Shown in pieces: positions 52,426-60,978 of a stretch of DNA of 64,000 bases. A program made the position numbers and the translations under genes. Origin of the DNA: Desertifilum tharense IPPAS B-1220 (lineage in GTDB: Bacteria > Cyanobacteriota > Cyanobacteriia > Cyanobacteriales > Desertifilaceae); the NCBI RefSeq assembly GCF_001746915.1, contig NZ_MJGC01000048.1, forward strand, positions 26,081 to 90,080, given 5' to 3'. Every line of letters begins with the position of its first letter. Within the stretch, counting starts at the first letter, position 1. The notes beneath the pieces are model-generated. The model had not been told where the DNA came from and searched no databases. It worked only from the letters and a program-made list of their open reading frames with translations.

Positions 52426-53044
52426 ATGGATCGGTCAACAAGCCGGGGCAGCTAATAGCCTAGCAGAATACGAGGCCCTGATTGAAAATCACTTGATTGC
52501 CCCTTATATCGCCTCAGAAGATACCGTTTTAGAAATTGGCATCGGCGGAGGCAAAACAGCCGCCCTACTGCTTAAACACTGCCAGAAGCTCGTCTGTGCT
52601 GATATCTCGGCTGAAATGCTGCAAGCCACCCAACAGCGTCTAGGAGAAGAAAGAGTCTCCTACGTTAAATTAGACGGCCTCACCCTCAACGGCATCCCCC
52701 CAGGAAGCATGGATGTCTGCTTCTGCTACGACACAATGGTTCACATCGAACCCAGAGACATCTATAACTACTTAGTGCAAATTCCCCCCCTGATGCGAGG
52801 GAAACGCCTGTGCTTGTTCCACCACAGCAACATCCTCACCCCCCTCGGTTGGGAAAAATTCCTTAATGATTATCCTCACAACCTGATGGGAAAACGAGAC
52901 GGAACCGCCTTTTCCGTTATGAGCGATCGCATGATGGAAAAATTCCTCACCCATCTCGGCTACGAAATTCTCCACAAAGAAACTGAACTCGTCCCCCGCG
53001 ACTGTATTTGGATTTGTAAGTCTCCCTTTCTTAGTGCTGAGTAG
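52325..53044 (+). CDS. Class I SAM-dependent methyltransferase
   Basis: 239 residues from ATG at 52325 (MTNLSGKIDYEDAWDKYAKS); the start suits the family and no later Met does before the SAM fold. Motif I VLEIGIGGGKTAALLL, motif II VCADISAEML, motif IV MDVCFCYDTMVHIEP. It probably methylates a sugar or a glycan intermediate. The first 34 codons overlap the sulfotransferase gene out of frame. The last codons and stop (S-A-E-stop) are read from the heptamer repeat that begins there, so the natural C-terminus may have been trimmed or extended. Confidence 0.88.
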   Translation: MTNLSGKIDYEDAWDKYAKSWQNIHPGQNYIGDEWIGQQAGAANSLAEYEALIENHLIAPYIASEDTVLEIGIGGGKTAALLLKHCQKLVCADISAEMLQATQQRLGEERVSYVKLDGLTLNGIPPGSMDVCFCYDTMVHIEPRDIYNYLVQIPPLMRGKRLCLFHHSNILTPLGWEKFLNDYPHNLMGKRDGTAFSVMSDRMMEKFLTHLGYEILHKETELVPRDCIWICKSPFLSAE

Positions 53045-53220
53045 AAAGTGCTGAGTGCTGAGTGGGGAAGTGAGTGCAAAGTTCCGAGTTCCGAGTTCCG
53101 AGTGGGGAAGAGAGTGCTGAGTGCTGAGTGGGCAGTGAGTGCTGAGTAGAAAGTGCTGTAGCTTGCTTCTGCGTAGCAGTGTGCTGAGTGGGAAGAGAGT
53201 GCTGAGTTAATAGTTACCAA
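53038..53220. repeat. Mosaic heptamer repeat tract with dispersed element copy B
   Basis: Many GTGCTGA/GAGTGCT units, three exact AGTTCCG units (53080-53100), and the 37-bp dispersed element (53153-53189) that is inverted relative to 18374-18411. No spacer-repeat periodicity of a CRISPR. Begins inside the methyltransferase stop. Confidence 0.85.
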
Positions 53221-53235
53221 GTTTTTCTATCTCTT

Positions 53236-53314
53236 CTTCCCCAACTCCTAACTCCCAACTCCCAACTCCCCTCTTCCCCAACTCCTAACTCCCAACTCCC
53301 AACTCCCCTCTTCC
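53236..53314. repeat. 37-bp higher-order tandem repeat, two copies
   Basis: Period 37 bp (53236-53272 and 53273-53309), each built from CTTCCCC, AACTCCT and three AACTCCC heptamers plus two bases. The same 37-bp unit occurs in the other orientation at 63902-64000. It ends exactly at the epimerase stop codon. Confidence 0.85.
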
Positions 53315-54267
53315 TACCCGGCGTATAACTGCTTCACCCATTCCCACTCGCGAGTTAACCCCTCTTTTAGCTTCACTTGGGGTTGATATCCCAAAATTTG
53401 ATTCGCCTTGGAGACATCCGCAGAGGTGTGACGCGCATCTCCCATTGCTTTTTCCCGGTAGTCGCGGCGGATGGGTTTCCCGACAATTTCTTCCATTGTC
53501 GCCAACACATCCATTAACACCACGCGGCTACCTCCCCCAATATTGAAGACTTCGCCAATAGCTTCGGGGACTTGCGCGGCTAGTAAATTGGCGGCAACCG
53601 CATCGCTAATATAGGTAAAGTCGCGGGTTTGTTGACCGTCGCCGTAAACGGGAATTGCTTCATCCTGGAGAACGGCCTTGTAAAATTTGTGAAACGCCAT
53701 ATCCGGACGCTGGCGAGGGCCATAAACGGTAAAATAGCGCAGCGCCGTTACAGGGACATTAAAGTTTTGCAGATACAGCCAACACAAACGTTCGGCGGCT
53801 AGTTTCGTAATTCCGTAGGGAGAAACGGGTTGGGGACAAATAGTTTCTGAAGTCGGTAAGGTTTCAGCATTCCCGTAGACAGAGGAAGTCGAAGCATAAA
53901 CAAACCGCTTCAAGCCTTTCGCATCCTTGGCTGCCTCTAGCATAATCTGCGTGGCGTTGATATTGCGCTCGGTATAGGAACGGAAACCTTCTCCCCAACT
54001 GGCGCGAACTCCAGCTTGTGCGGCTTGGTGGTAAACGACATCGACGCCTTCTAACAGGCTAACCCAATCGAGGGCTTGAATATCTTCTTCGATGAGTTGA
54101 AAGCGATCGCGCTTAATTAGATGTGCTGCATTTTGACGCTTGAGATTAGTATCGTAATAATCGTTAAAATGGTCAATGCCGATCACCTGTTCGCCGCGTT
54201 CTAGTAAGGTTTCTGCAAGGTGAGAGCCAATAAAACCACCAACGCCCGTCACAATATTAACAGTCAT
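53314..54267 (-). CDS. NAD-dependent sugar epimerase (UDP-glucuronate 4-epimerase-like)
   Basis: 317 residues. Short-chain dehydrogenase fold: NAD motif TGVGGFIGSH (7-16), D-box IDHFNDYYD, catalytic S/YxxxK in STSSVYGNA and YGITKLAAERLC, RYFTVYGPRQRPDMAF, and NIGGGSRVVLMDVL near 245. The YGPRQRPDMA block and HFNDYYD are typical of UDP-glucuronate or UDP-glucose 4-epimerases making uronic or galactose precursors. Exact substrate unsure. Last gene of the leftward arm, 72 bp after the GT-A gene. Confidence 0.92.
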   Translation of the reverse strand: MTVNIVTGVGGFIGSHLAETLLERGEQVIGIDHFNDYYDTNLKRQNAAHLIKRDRFQLIEEDIQALDWVSLLEGVDVVYHQAAQAGVRASWGEGFRSYTERNINATQIMLEAAKDAKGLKRFVYASTSSVYGNAETLPTSETICPQPVSPYGITKLAAERLCWLYLQNFNVPVTALRYFTVYGPRQRPDMAFHKFYKAVLQDEAIPVYGDGQQTRDFTYISDAVAANLLAAQVPEAIGEVFNIGGGSRVVLMDVLATMEEIVGKPIRRDYREKAMGDARHTSADVSKANQILGYQPQVKLKEGLTREWEWVKQLYAG

Positions 54268-54339
54268 AAATTTCCCATCTCATCTCAATAAACTTGAATT
54301 TCTGCGATCCATCCCTCGCTCAATCGTCCCGTTTGCGGC

Positions 54340-55230
54340 TTATCTTGTCCGCTTGGTCAGGCGATTGACCCATTTTTGCCATAAATTGGGTTCGGGGGGT
54401 TTGGCTTCGTTTAAATAGCGGTAATGCTCCCATAGCGACCAATAGGGACTTCCCGGTCGAATGGCAATTCCTGCCCAATGGAGATATTTTAAAGGCTTTT
54501 CTTGGTCATATAATATCCAATTGCGATCGCGAAAATGCTTCGACCCGGCCCAACTTCCCGGCGAACCTTCTGGGGTTTTCACCAGGTTGCAGCGTTGGGG
54601 GATTTGCTTCAGGATAAGATAATTCAGAATGGGCTGATCGGTAACGCCAGAGGAGAAATCAAAATATTCTCGATGCTGCGCGCATTCTTGCAACAATTCC
54701 ACCATCCGCGCTTGGGTTATCGCTGATTTTTTGGAACCCCAAAAGCCGCTATTAAAGACATCCCCTAGTTGTTCTTCGGTAAAAATACCCCGTTCGCGAA
54801 TATCTGGCGCAAACACATTTTTTAACCCTTCGCTGCGGTGGTGATAGTCGCAACAGATGAAGCCGCAGTCGTCTAAGTAGTTTAGGGAATTTGCGACATC
54901 TTCAAAAACGATGATATCGGTATCGATGTAGAGAAACTCATCCAACGGTCCAAACCAGGCGACGAGTTTTCGCATTTTGTTGGGAAGCGCTAAGAAGTCG
55001 CGGTCAAAAATCGTGCCAATTTTTTCGGTAAACTGGTTGAGAAAGGCTAAATCGGGATAAATCTTTACCCCATGAGATTGTTGCAGTTGAGTAGCAACTT
55101 TTTGATAGTCGTCGTTGAAGGGAATCAGGTAAACGGGAATTTCAGCGTTATGCAAGCGAATGCTATTTAAAAGCGCGATCGCATTCTCGCAAACCTTGTC
55201 ATTCGCTACAATATAAACACCGCGACTCAT
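54340..55230 (-). CDS. GT-A type glycosyltransferase-like protein (Npun_R2821/R2822 family)
   Basis: 296 residues. Begins GVYIVANDKVCENAIALLNS; DxD metal site FLYIDTDIIVFEDVANSLNY (near 97-100); DQPILNYLILKQIPQRCNLV and YLHWAGIAIRP toward the end, as in GT8-like enzymes. Should use a nucleotide-sugar donor. Paralogous to the next gene upstream (10 bp away), which shares this layout. C-terminal tail is basic. The acceptor is unknown. Confidence 0.82.
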   Translation of the reverse strand: MSRGVYIVANDKVCENAIALLNSIRLHNAEIPVYLIPFNDDYQKVATQLQQSHGVKIYPDLAFLNQFTEKIGTIFDRDFLALPNKMRKLVAWFGPLDEFLYIDTDIIVFEDVANSLNYLDDCGFICCDYHHRSEGLKNVFAPDIRERGIFTEEQLGDVFNSGFWGSKKSAITQARMVELLQECAQHREYFDFSSGVTDQPILNYLILKQIPQRCNLVKTPEGSPGSWAGSKHFRDRNWILYDQEKPLKYLHWAGIAIRPGSPYWSLWEHYRYLNEAKPPEPNLWQKWVNRLTKRTR

Positions 55231-55240
55231 GCTAATTGTC

Positions 55241-56215
55241 CTAACGCAATAATTTTAACTTGTTCATCGCCCGTTTTAATAAACTGGGGGGTGCTTTGGG
55301 TTTCTCCGGTGGCGGTTCGCTAAAAACAGGACGCTTTTCGGGTTCGTGCAAAAAGCGATAGTGTAAAAATAAGTCGCGGTACGGTAATTTGAGATTTTCT
55401 CCAGCGCAAATGGCTTCGGGAATGCGCGGTGAAATGCCAACATAGTGCAAATACGTCACGCGATTGCCATTATCGTAGAGAGCATGGTCTTTCTCTTCAA
55501 AATGCTTAGATGTCACCGTACATCCGGTTGCGGTTCCTTCTGGGAGAACGTGGGACAAATTGCAAATGCGCTTATTCGTCCGCATGAACATATAATTAGC
55601 AACGGGCTGGTCATGACCCGTCGTTTTAAAGATTTCTGCTTCTCCGGCTTGTAACTGTTCAATTAACCAGCGGCGTTCTGTTTCGTCAAATAACCCCCGC
55701 TTAGACGCATAGAAACCCGCACAGAAAATTTCATTGCGGAGGCGGTTTTCGTCAAAGACTTCTAGCAGTTTGGGAGATTGAACGTTATAGACAAATTCGG
55801 GATGATAGAACTGAAAATCGTAAGTAACGCAGTCATATTCATCCAACTTAGCAAAAATCAGATCCAGAGTATCCAATAAAAGGATATCCGCATCCATGTA
55901 GACAAACTTATCAAACGGCCCATCAAACGCACAAAAGCGGCGATGGGAACCATAAAGGCGAAATTTTTTGGTACTATCCATTTTATCCGGACGAGCTTGC
56001 CGCATAAACTCATCCCAACGGTCGATTGATTCTTGGTCGTCGTAGATAAAAACCTGGGGACGCTTGGCAATTTCAGCGGCTATTTTCTCGGTCTGTTCGT
56101 CGTAGGGAAAAATGCAAACCGGCATTTGCGACCCATAGATGACCTCTATACTATTGAGCAAGGCGACCAGTTGGTCGAACATGCGGTCGTTACACAGCGT
56201 ACAGATACCGTCCAT
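55241..56215 (-). CDS. GT-A type glycosyltransferase-like protein, paralogue of neighbour
   Basis: 324 residues. MDGICTLCNDRMFDQLVALL start, DxD in FVYMDADILLLDTLD (near 104-108), GHDQPVANYMFMRTNKRICN, VTYLHYVGISPRI. Same fold and motif order as the protein at 54340, clearly diverged. A basic, Pro-rich C-terminal tail (PPPEKPKAPPSLLKRAMNKL) may contact the membrane. The pair is adjacent and co-oriented, indicating an old tandem duplication with divided acceptor or donor choice (inference). Confidence 0.82.
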   Translation of the reverse strand: MDGICTLCNDRMFDQLVALLNSIEVIYGSQMPVCIFPYDEQTEKIAAEIAKRPQVFIYDDQESIDRWDEFMRQARPDKMDSTKKFRLYGSHRRFCAFDGPFDKFVYMDADILLLDTLDLIFAKLDEYDCVTYDFQFYHPEFVYNVQSPKLLEVFDENRLRNEIFCAGFYASKRGLFDETERRWLIEQLQAGEAEIFKTTGHDQPVANYMFMRTNKRICNLSHVLPEGTATGCTVTSKHFEEKDHALYDNGNRVTYLHYVGISPRIPEAICAGENLKLPYRDLFLHYRFLHEPEKRPVFSEPPPEKPKAPPSLLKRAMNKLKLLR

Positions 56216-56333
56216 AAAGATTTTTCAAAAGAATAAATTCGGCTTAAAAGTCAACGATTTCTACCAGGGTCGATGCGATCGTAGCATAGGGAAGCGGGGC
56301 ATCGGGGTTTCTTAAAACTCCCTCATCTCCCCT

Positions 56334-58349
56334 TTATTTCGCCTTTATTTTCTGGGTTTCCTCAACCACTTCTAGGGTTTTGAGAATTTGCATGGCTGAG
56401 ACATAGGCTTCTTCAATTAACTCAGTTTGTTCTTCCTGGGTATCCACCAAGTCATCTACGACTAACTTCAGGGAACCCAACATGGAACTGAGGCGAGTCC
56501 GCAACTCGTAGGAGGCTTTGACTAAGCGTTCGTCCGCACCGTTTAGCGCGTGCATTTGCCCTTGTTCGGCAAATTGCATATTGTAAAGACGGGTATAGTA
56601 GCCATCGCGTCTGAGTAACTCGTCATGGGTTCCCACTTCCACCACGCGTCCTCGTTCGAGAACGGCAATTTGGTCGGCTTTTTGCACGGTAGAAAGGCGG
56701 TGAGCAATGACCAAAGTTGTGCGAGAATGGCTGAGATTATCAATCGCTTCTTGGACTAGGCGTTCGGAGACGGTATCTAAAGCACTCGTCGCCTCATCTA
56801 AGATTAGCAGTTCCGGGTCGCGCAGTAAGGCTCTCGCGATCGCCAACCGTTGTCGCTGTCCGCCCGATAATAGCACGCCGCGATCGCCAATCGGAGTTTC
56901 TAACCCTTGGGGCAACTGTTCGATAAACTCGTAGGCGTTAGCGCGTTTGGCGGCGTCAATAATTTCGGCTTCTGTGGCATCCGGTCTGGCATAGGCGATA
57001 TTATGCGCCACGCTATTATTAAACAAAAACGTATCTTGGCTCACAATCCCCATCGATTTTCTCAGGGTGCCTAGATCGTAATCCTTTAAATCCGTGCCAT
57101 CAATCGTAATTCGGCCCTGGGTCGGATCGTAAAAACGGGGAACCAAATCCGCTAAAGTAGACTTACCTGCACCCGATCCGCCAACTAAGGCTAAGGTTGT
57201 CCCTTTTGGCAGCCACAAGTCAATCTTATCTAACACCAAATCCCCATGACCGGGATAGGCAAAGGAGACATTTTCAAACCGAATTCCCTCGCGCATTCCC
57301 CGATAGGGAACGGTTCCCAAGGTCATGATCGGCTTTGTTTCGCGTTGTAAAAATTCCTTGACAATTTCCACACTTGCCACTGCATTAGCAAAGGCGCTGC
57401 GCGTATTATTCAGTTGACCCACAATCGGTAATAGGCGGAATAATACCACCAAATACGTCAACAGAATGGCGCTAAACGATTCTAACTGGGTATAAAAGAA
57501 GGTTCTAGCTAACAGGACAATCGCTAAAATTGCGCTAGTTCCCATAATTTCATTAATGGGATTAATAATGGCAAAGTTAGCCTGAGATTGCAGTTCAGCC
57601 TGTTCGCGATTGACAATTAAATAGTCTAAACGCTGATATTCATCGGCTTCGCGATGCGTGGCTTTCACCAAGCGAACGCCAGTAATGACTTCTAATAGCG
57701 CAATAGAGTATTTCCGGGAATTTTCCGAAAGTTGCTGACCAAAATATTTAGAACGCCGGACGTAATATTGATTCGTCAAAACAACAATTGACAGCAAAGC
57801 CGTTGAAACCAGCGTCAATTGCCAAGAAATGGAAATTAAAATCGCTAAAAAGACTAAAATAGTAATTATAATTGTGGCGATTTGAATCATCGAACGAATC
57901 GCCCGCGCCGTGCGATCCGTCTCTTGTCCCACGCGGTTAACAATATCGCCCGCCCGCATTTTGGCATAGAAATCGAGATCGACTTCTAAGAGCAATCGTA
58001 TCCCCTCGCGGCGGATATCATTGGCTAGCGATCGCGATAAGTAACTCGACGCCAGCGAACTCGAATAATTCGCCACATTCTTGAGGATAATTAACAGCAA
58101 AATTCCCGCCGTCATCACCCAGAGGCGTTCGCTTTCGCCAAACCCCTCAAAAAAACCAATCACCCTTTGCAAAGCAGGCGGCGCGCCTTGTAAATTCACC
58201 TCTTGGCCGGAAAAATTCAAAATCACCGGAACCAGCAGCGCCGTACTCACCCCATTAAACAGCGCCCCAGAAAAACCTAAAACGACGCTGAGGGTAATTA
58301 AACCGGGGAACTTAGACGCGAAACGAAAGAGTAGCTTATTGGTAGACAT
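56334..58349 (-). CDS. ABC exporter (HepA-like) with C-terminal degenerate HisKA domain
   Basis: 671 residues. Six-helix exporter domain (about 15-320), NBD (about 345-585) with Walker A GGSGAGKST, LSGGQRQRLAIARAL, Walker B LLILDEATSALD, and H-loop VIAHRLSTV. The C-terminal tail (about 605-671) reads VKASYELRTRLSSMLGSLKL, closely like the SHELRTPL box of HisKA but with Tyr (Y614) for the phospho-acceptor His. There is no ATPase catalytic domain of the kinase type. HepA-type exporters move heterocyst or envelope polysaccharide or lipid-linked sugars. The tail may mediate dimer or partner contact. Confidence 0.93.
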   Translation of the reverse strand: MSTNKLLFRFASKFPGLITLSVVLGFSGALFNGVSTALLVPVILNFSGQEVNLQGAPPALQRVIGFFEGFGESERLWVMTAGILLLIILKNVANYSSSLASSYLSRSLANDIRREGIRLLLEVDLDFYAKMRAGDIVNRVGQETDRTARAIRSMIQIATIIITILVFLAILISISWQLTLVSTALLSIVVLTNQYYVRRSKYFGQQLSENSRKYSIALLEVITGVRLVKATHREADEYQRLDYLIVNREQAELQSQANFAIINPINEIMGTSAILAIVLLARTFFYTQLESFSAILLTYLVVLFRLLPIVGQLNNTRSAFANAVASVEIVKEFLQRETKPIMTLGTVPYRGMREGIRFENVSFAYPGHGDLVLDKIDLWLPKGTTLALVGGSGAGKSTLADLVPRFYDPTQGRITIDGTDLKDYDLGTLRKSMGIVSQDTFLFNNSVAHNIAYARPDATEAEIIDAAKRANAYEFIEQLPQGLETPIGDRGVLLSGGQRQRLAIARALLRDPELLILDEATSALDTVSERLVQEAIDNLSHSRTTLVIAHRLSTVQKADQIAVLERGRVVEVGTHDELLRRDGYYTRLYNMQFAEQGQMHALNGADERLVKASYELRTRLSSMLGSLKLVVDDLVDTQEEQTELIEEAYVSAMQILKTLEVVEETQKIKAK

Positions 58350-58406
58350 CCAGTCTTTCCTATGAGAAATGACTCATTGATGATAGAGGGGTAAACCGCA
58401 TTGACC

Positions 58407-59648
58407 TCACCGGTTACTCAAACGATCCGAGAGAGTCGTTATCGGGATTTTTGCAACCATTGGGGCGATAACTTCAGAAAGTCCGTCCGCCATTGCTTGA
58501 ATACTGTAAAGCTGAACGCACCGTTCCCGCGCCTGTCGCCCGCGTTCTTGGGCTTCGGGCCAATTTTGCAAGATCCATTGAACTTTCTCCATCAGTTGGT
58601 CGGGGGCGTTCGGTTCGACTAAGTACCCCGTATCTCCTAAAATCTCAGGAATGTCACCGACGCGCGTCGCCAAAATGGGTTTCGCCATCGCCATTCCATC
58701 GGTTAGTTTCAGGGGAAATTGCGCCAAAGCCGCAGGTTCATTGCGCTGAGGAACAACAATAACATCGGCCGCAGCCACCACTTCTGGCATTTGTTGATAA
58801 GGATAACTGGGTAATTTAATGATCCACCGCCCCCATCGTTCGATCAACTGGCTGTCATAGTCATCATAGGGACTCCCTCCCACAATGGCTAGCCTTAAAT
58901 GGGGTTGGTTTAAACGATCTAAGGCTTCAAGAACATCCTCCAAACCTTTATAAGGACGAGGCGCACCCGGAAACATCAAAATAAAATAGTCCGATAAACC
59001 ATAACGCTGGCGACTGGTATCGGTATCGTAGCGATCGGGGTTAAAGAGGTTGATATCTTTACCATTGGGGATATAGGTTCCCCCAAACCGCTTTTGTAAA
59101 AAACGGGTGTGGGTAGTGACAAGATCGGCTTTGGAGACAAACCCTTCCATCCATTTAAGATAGAGGGGATGGTCGGGATTTCGCAATGCGCCCTTTGGCT
59201 TCAAAATATCGCGTCCAAGTTGCTTGAGACTGGGACGATACTCAAAGCGATCGCCGCCATGCCAGCTTAACTCCCAATCGTCAATATCAGCAATCACCGG
59301 ACGATTGCTCATCGATTTTTTGAGTAACGCCACGCCTAAACTCGTTGGTTTTGGCTTGTAAGCATAGATAATATCGCCCTGAATGTGCCCCAGGAGTTGG
59401 CGGATCGATTGGAAAAATTGGGGATATTCGCCCCCCGGTACGGTTTGTAGGGTTACGCCCGACTCCGAGGAAAGCGTTGCAGGTTCGCCAAACTGAAACC
59501 CAACCACTTCTACCCCATAGCCTAATTGTTGCAGAGCTTGAGCCAGTAGAAAGGGACGAACCCCCGCACCTCCCCATCTGAGTACGCCGGATGCTGATAA
59601 GTCGCTAACGACAAGGGAAATTTTGGGTTGAGTGGAGGAGTGTTGCAC
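58407..59648 (-). CDS. GT4-family glycosyltransferase
   Basis: 413 residues from GTG at 59648. N-terminal GGAGVRPFLLAQALQQLGYG acceptor side, C-terminal GT4 donor side with LMFPGAPRPYKGLEDVLEAL (about 220-240), VVPQRNEPAALAQFPLKLTD, MAMAKPILATRVGDIPEIL with the E-x7-E type acidic pair. Retaining, nucleotide-sugar dependent. Likely adds one sugar to the glycan of this locus. 76 bp from the next GT4 gene upstream. Confidence 0.9.
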   Translation of the reverse strand: MQHSSTQPKISLVVSDLSASGVLRWGGAGVRPFLLAQALQQLGYGVEVVGFQFGEPATLSSESGVTLQTVPGGEYPQFFQSIRQLLGHIQGDIIYAYKPKPTSLGVALLKKSMSNRPVIADIDDWELSWHGGDRFEYRPSLKQLGRDILKPKGALRNPDHPLYLKWMEGFVSKADLVTTHTRFLQKRFGGTYIPNGKDINLFNPDRYDTDTSRQRYGLSDYFILMFPGAPRPYKGLEDVLEALDRLNQPHLRLAIVGGSPYDDYDSQLIERWGRWIIKLPSYPYQQMPEVVAAADVIVVPQRNEPAALAQFPLKLTDGMAMAKPILATRVGDIPEILGDTGYLVEPNAPDQLMEKVQWILQNWPEAQERGRQARERCVQLYSIQAMADGLSEVIAPMVAKIPITTLSDRLSNR

Positions 59649-59724
59649 GTTCGCGCCTTACTGAGTTGAGAAGCGGAGTTAACGCCAATCAGGTCTAGCT
59701 TACCTTTTCGGTTTAGCATTGTCA

Positions 59725-60978
59725 TTAGCGAAAGATTTGGCGTTGCAGCATCAAGGGGAGGGTATGGATCGCCGCACGAGTTCGCGATCGCGCTTGGGTT
59801 TCTTGGGCAACTTCGGCGGTAAGCTGTTGTAAGGCTTGGCTGCGCGTATCCCAGGAGAACTCTCCAATGGCGCGTTCTTTCCCCGTTTTCCCCATCTGTT
59901 GGGCGAGTTGCGGATCGGCGAGGAGGGGGATAATTGCATCGGCGATCGCATCTGGGTTAAACGGATCGACGAGAAACCCCGTTTTCCCGTGAACCACCGC
60001 ATCAGATACGCCACCGCTATCCCCGGCGACTACCGGAAGTCCGCACGCATTGGCTTCGAGGTAAACAATCCCAAACCCTTCTACCTCATGGCTTCCCGGC
60101 GGTTGGCGACTCACCATTGCAAAGAGGGTAGCTAGGGTATAGTAAACTCGCAAGTCTGCATCCGAGACTTCACCTGCAAAAATGACGGACTGTTGTAAGC
60201 CTAAGCGATCGCGCAATTCTTCAAGTTGCGATCGCATCGGTCCTTCCCCAACAATCAGATAGACGGCATCGGGGAAACGGGATAGGATTTTGGGAAACGC
60301 TTCCATCACGCGATCGCATCCCTTGCGTTCAATTAACCGCCCCACGCTGAGAACCACCGGGCGATCTGCTAAACCATATTTTTGGCGCAATTCCTCCACC
60401 CGTTGCGGATCGGGTTCGCTTAACCATTGCTGAGGTTCAATCCCCGGTAGAATCGGAACAATCTTTTCGGGGGGAACGCCTACCGCTTCTAAGAGTTTCC
60501 CCGTATAGCGACTATTACACGCTACCCGACTGGCTTGGGATAAGGCAATTTGCATCAGTTGGGACTTTTCTGGGTGGTTTTGATTTTCTAAAATTTCCTT
60601 CCCGTGGGTATAAATAATATAAGGTTGTCCCAAGGTCTTTCTCACCAACCATCCCGTTAAACCATCGGGTAAGACTAAGCCGCAGTGTAAAACCGCAATT
60701 TGGCGATCGCGACAAATCCGATCTAACTGACGCAACCATTGTATCCAGCCCCGAATTCCCCACCGCCACCACACCTGGCTAATCCGGTTAATCCGCACAA
60801 TGGGTAAAGGATAGGTGCGATCGAAGGCTTCATAGTCGCCAACTTTATCGGGAGTTAGGATAATCGCAGAATCGCCCCCAAAGCGGCTAAACAGATGGTG
60901 GTAATAATTCTCCCGCCCGCCAATATGGGGTAAAAACGTATCGGTTAGCAACAAGGAATGGATTGAAGCTGTTTTCAT
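59725..60978 (-). CDS. GT4-family glycosyltransferase (PimA/WcaL-like)
   Basis: 417 residues. GGRENYYHHLFSRFGG acceptor motif, YGLADRPVVLSVGRLIERKG (near 205-225), VYLIVGEGPMRSQLEELRDR, GFGIVYLEANACGLPVVAGD with the GT4 E-x7-E pair, and VVHGKTGFLVDP. Soluble or peripheral. Its ATG lies within the stop of the GT39 gene (ATGA overlap, 60975-60978), so translational coupling is probable. Confidence 0.92.
   Translation of the reverse strand: MKTASIHSLLLTDTFLPHIGGRENYYHHLFSRFGGDSAIILTPDKVGDYEAFDRTYPLPIVRINRISQVWWRWGIRGWIQWLRQLDRICRDRQIAVLHCGLVLPDGLTGWLVRKTLGQPYIIYTHGKEILENQNHPEKSQLMQIALSQASRVACNSRYTGKLLEAVGVPPEKIVPILPGIEPQQWLSEPDPQRVEELRQKYGLADRPVVLSVGRLIERKGCDRVMEAFPKILSRFPDAVYLIVGEGPMRSQLEELRDRLGLQQSVIFAGEVSDADLRVYYTLATLFAMVSRQPPGSHEVEGFGIVYLEANACGLPVVAGDSGGVSDAVVHGKTGFLVDPFNPDAIADAIIPLLADPQLAQQMGKTGKERAIGEFSWDTRSQALQQLTAEVAQETQARSRTRAAIHTLPLMLQRQIFR

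Noticed and set aside
53038..53314. Repeat tract that might be taken for a CRISPR array
   Set aside because: The units are contiguous 7-mers and 37-mers with no unique spacers, and no cas genes are present.
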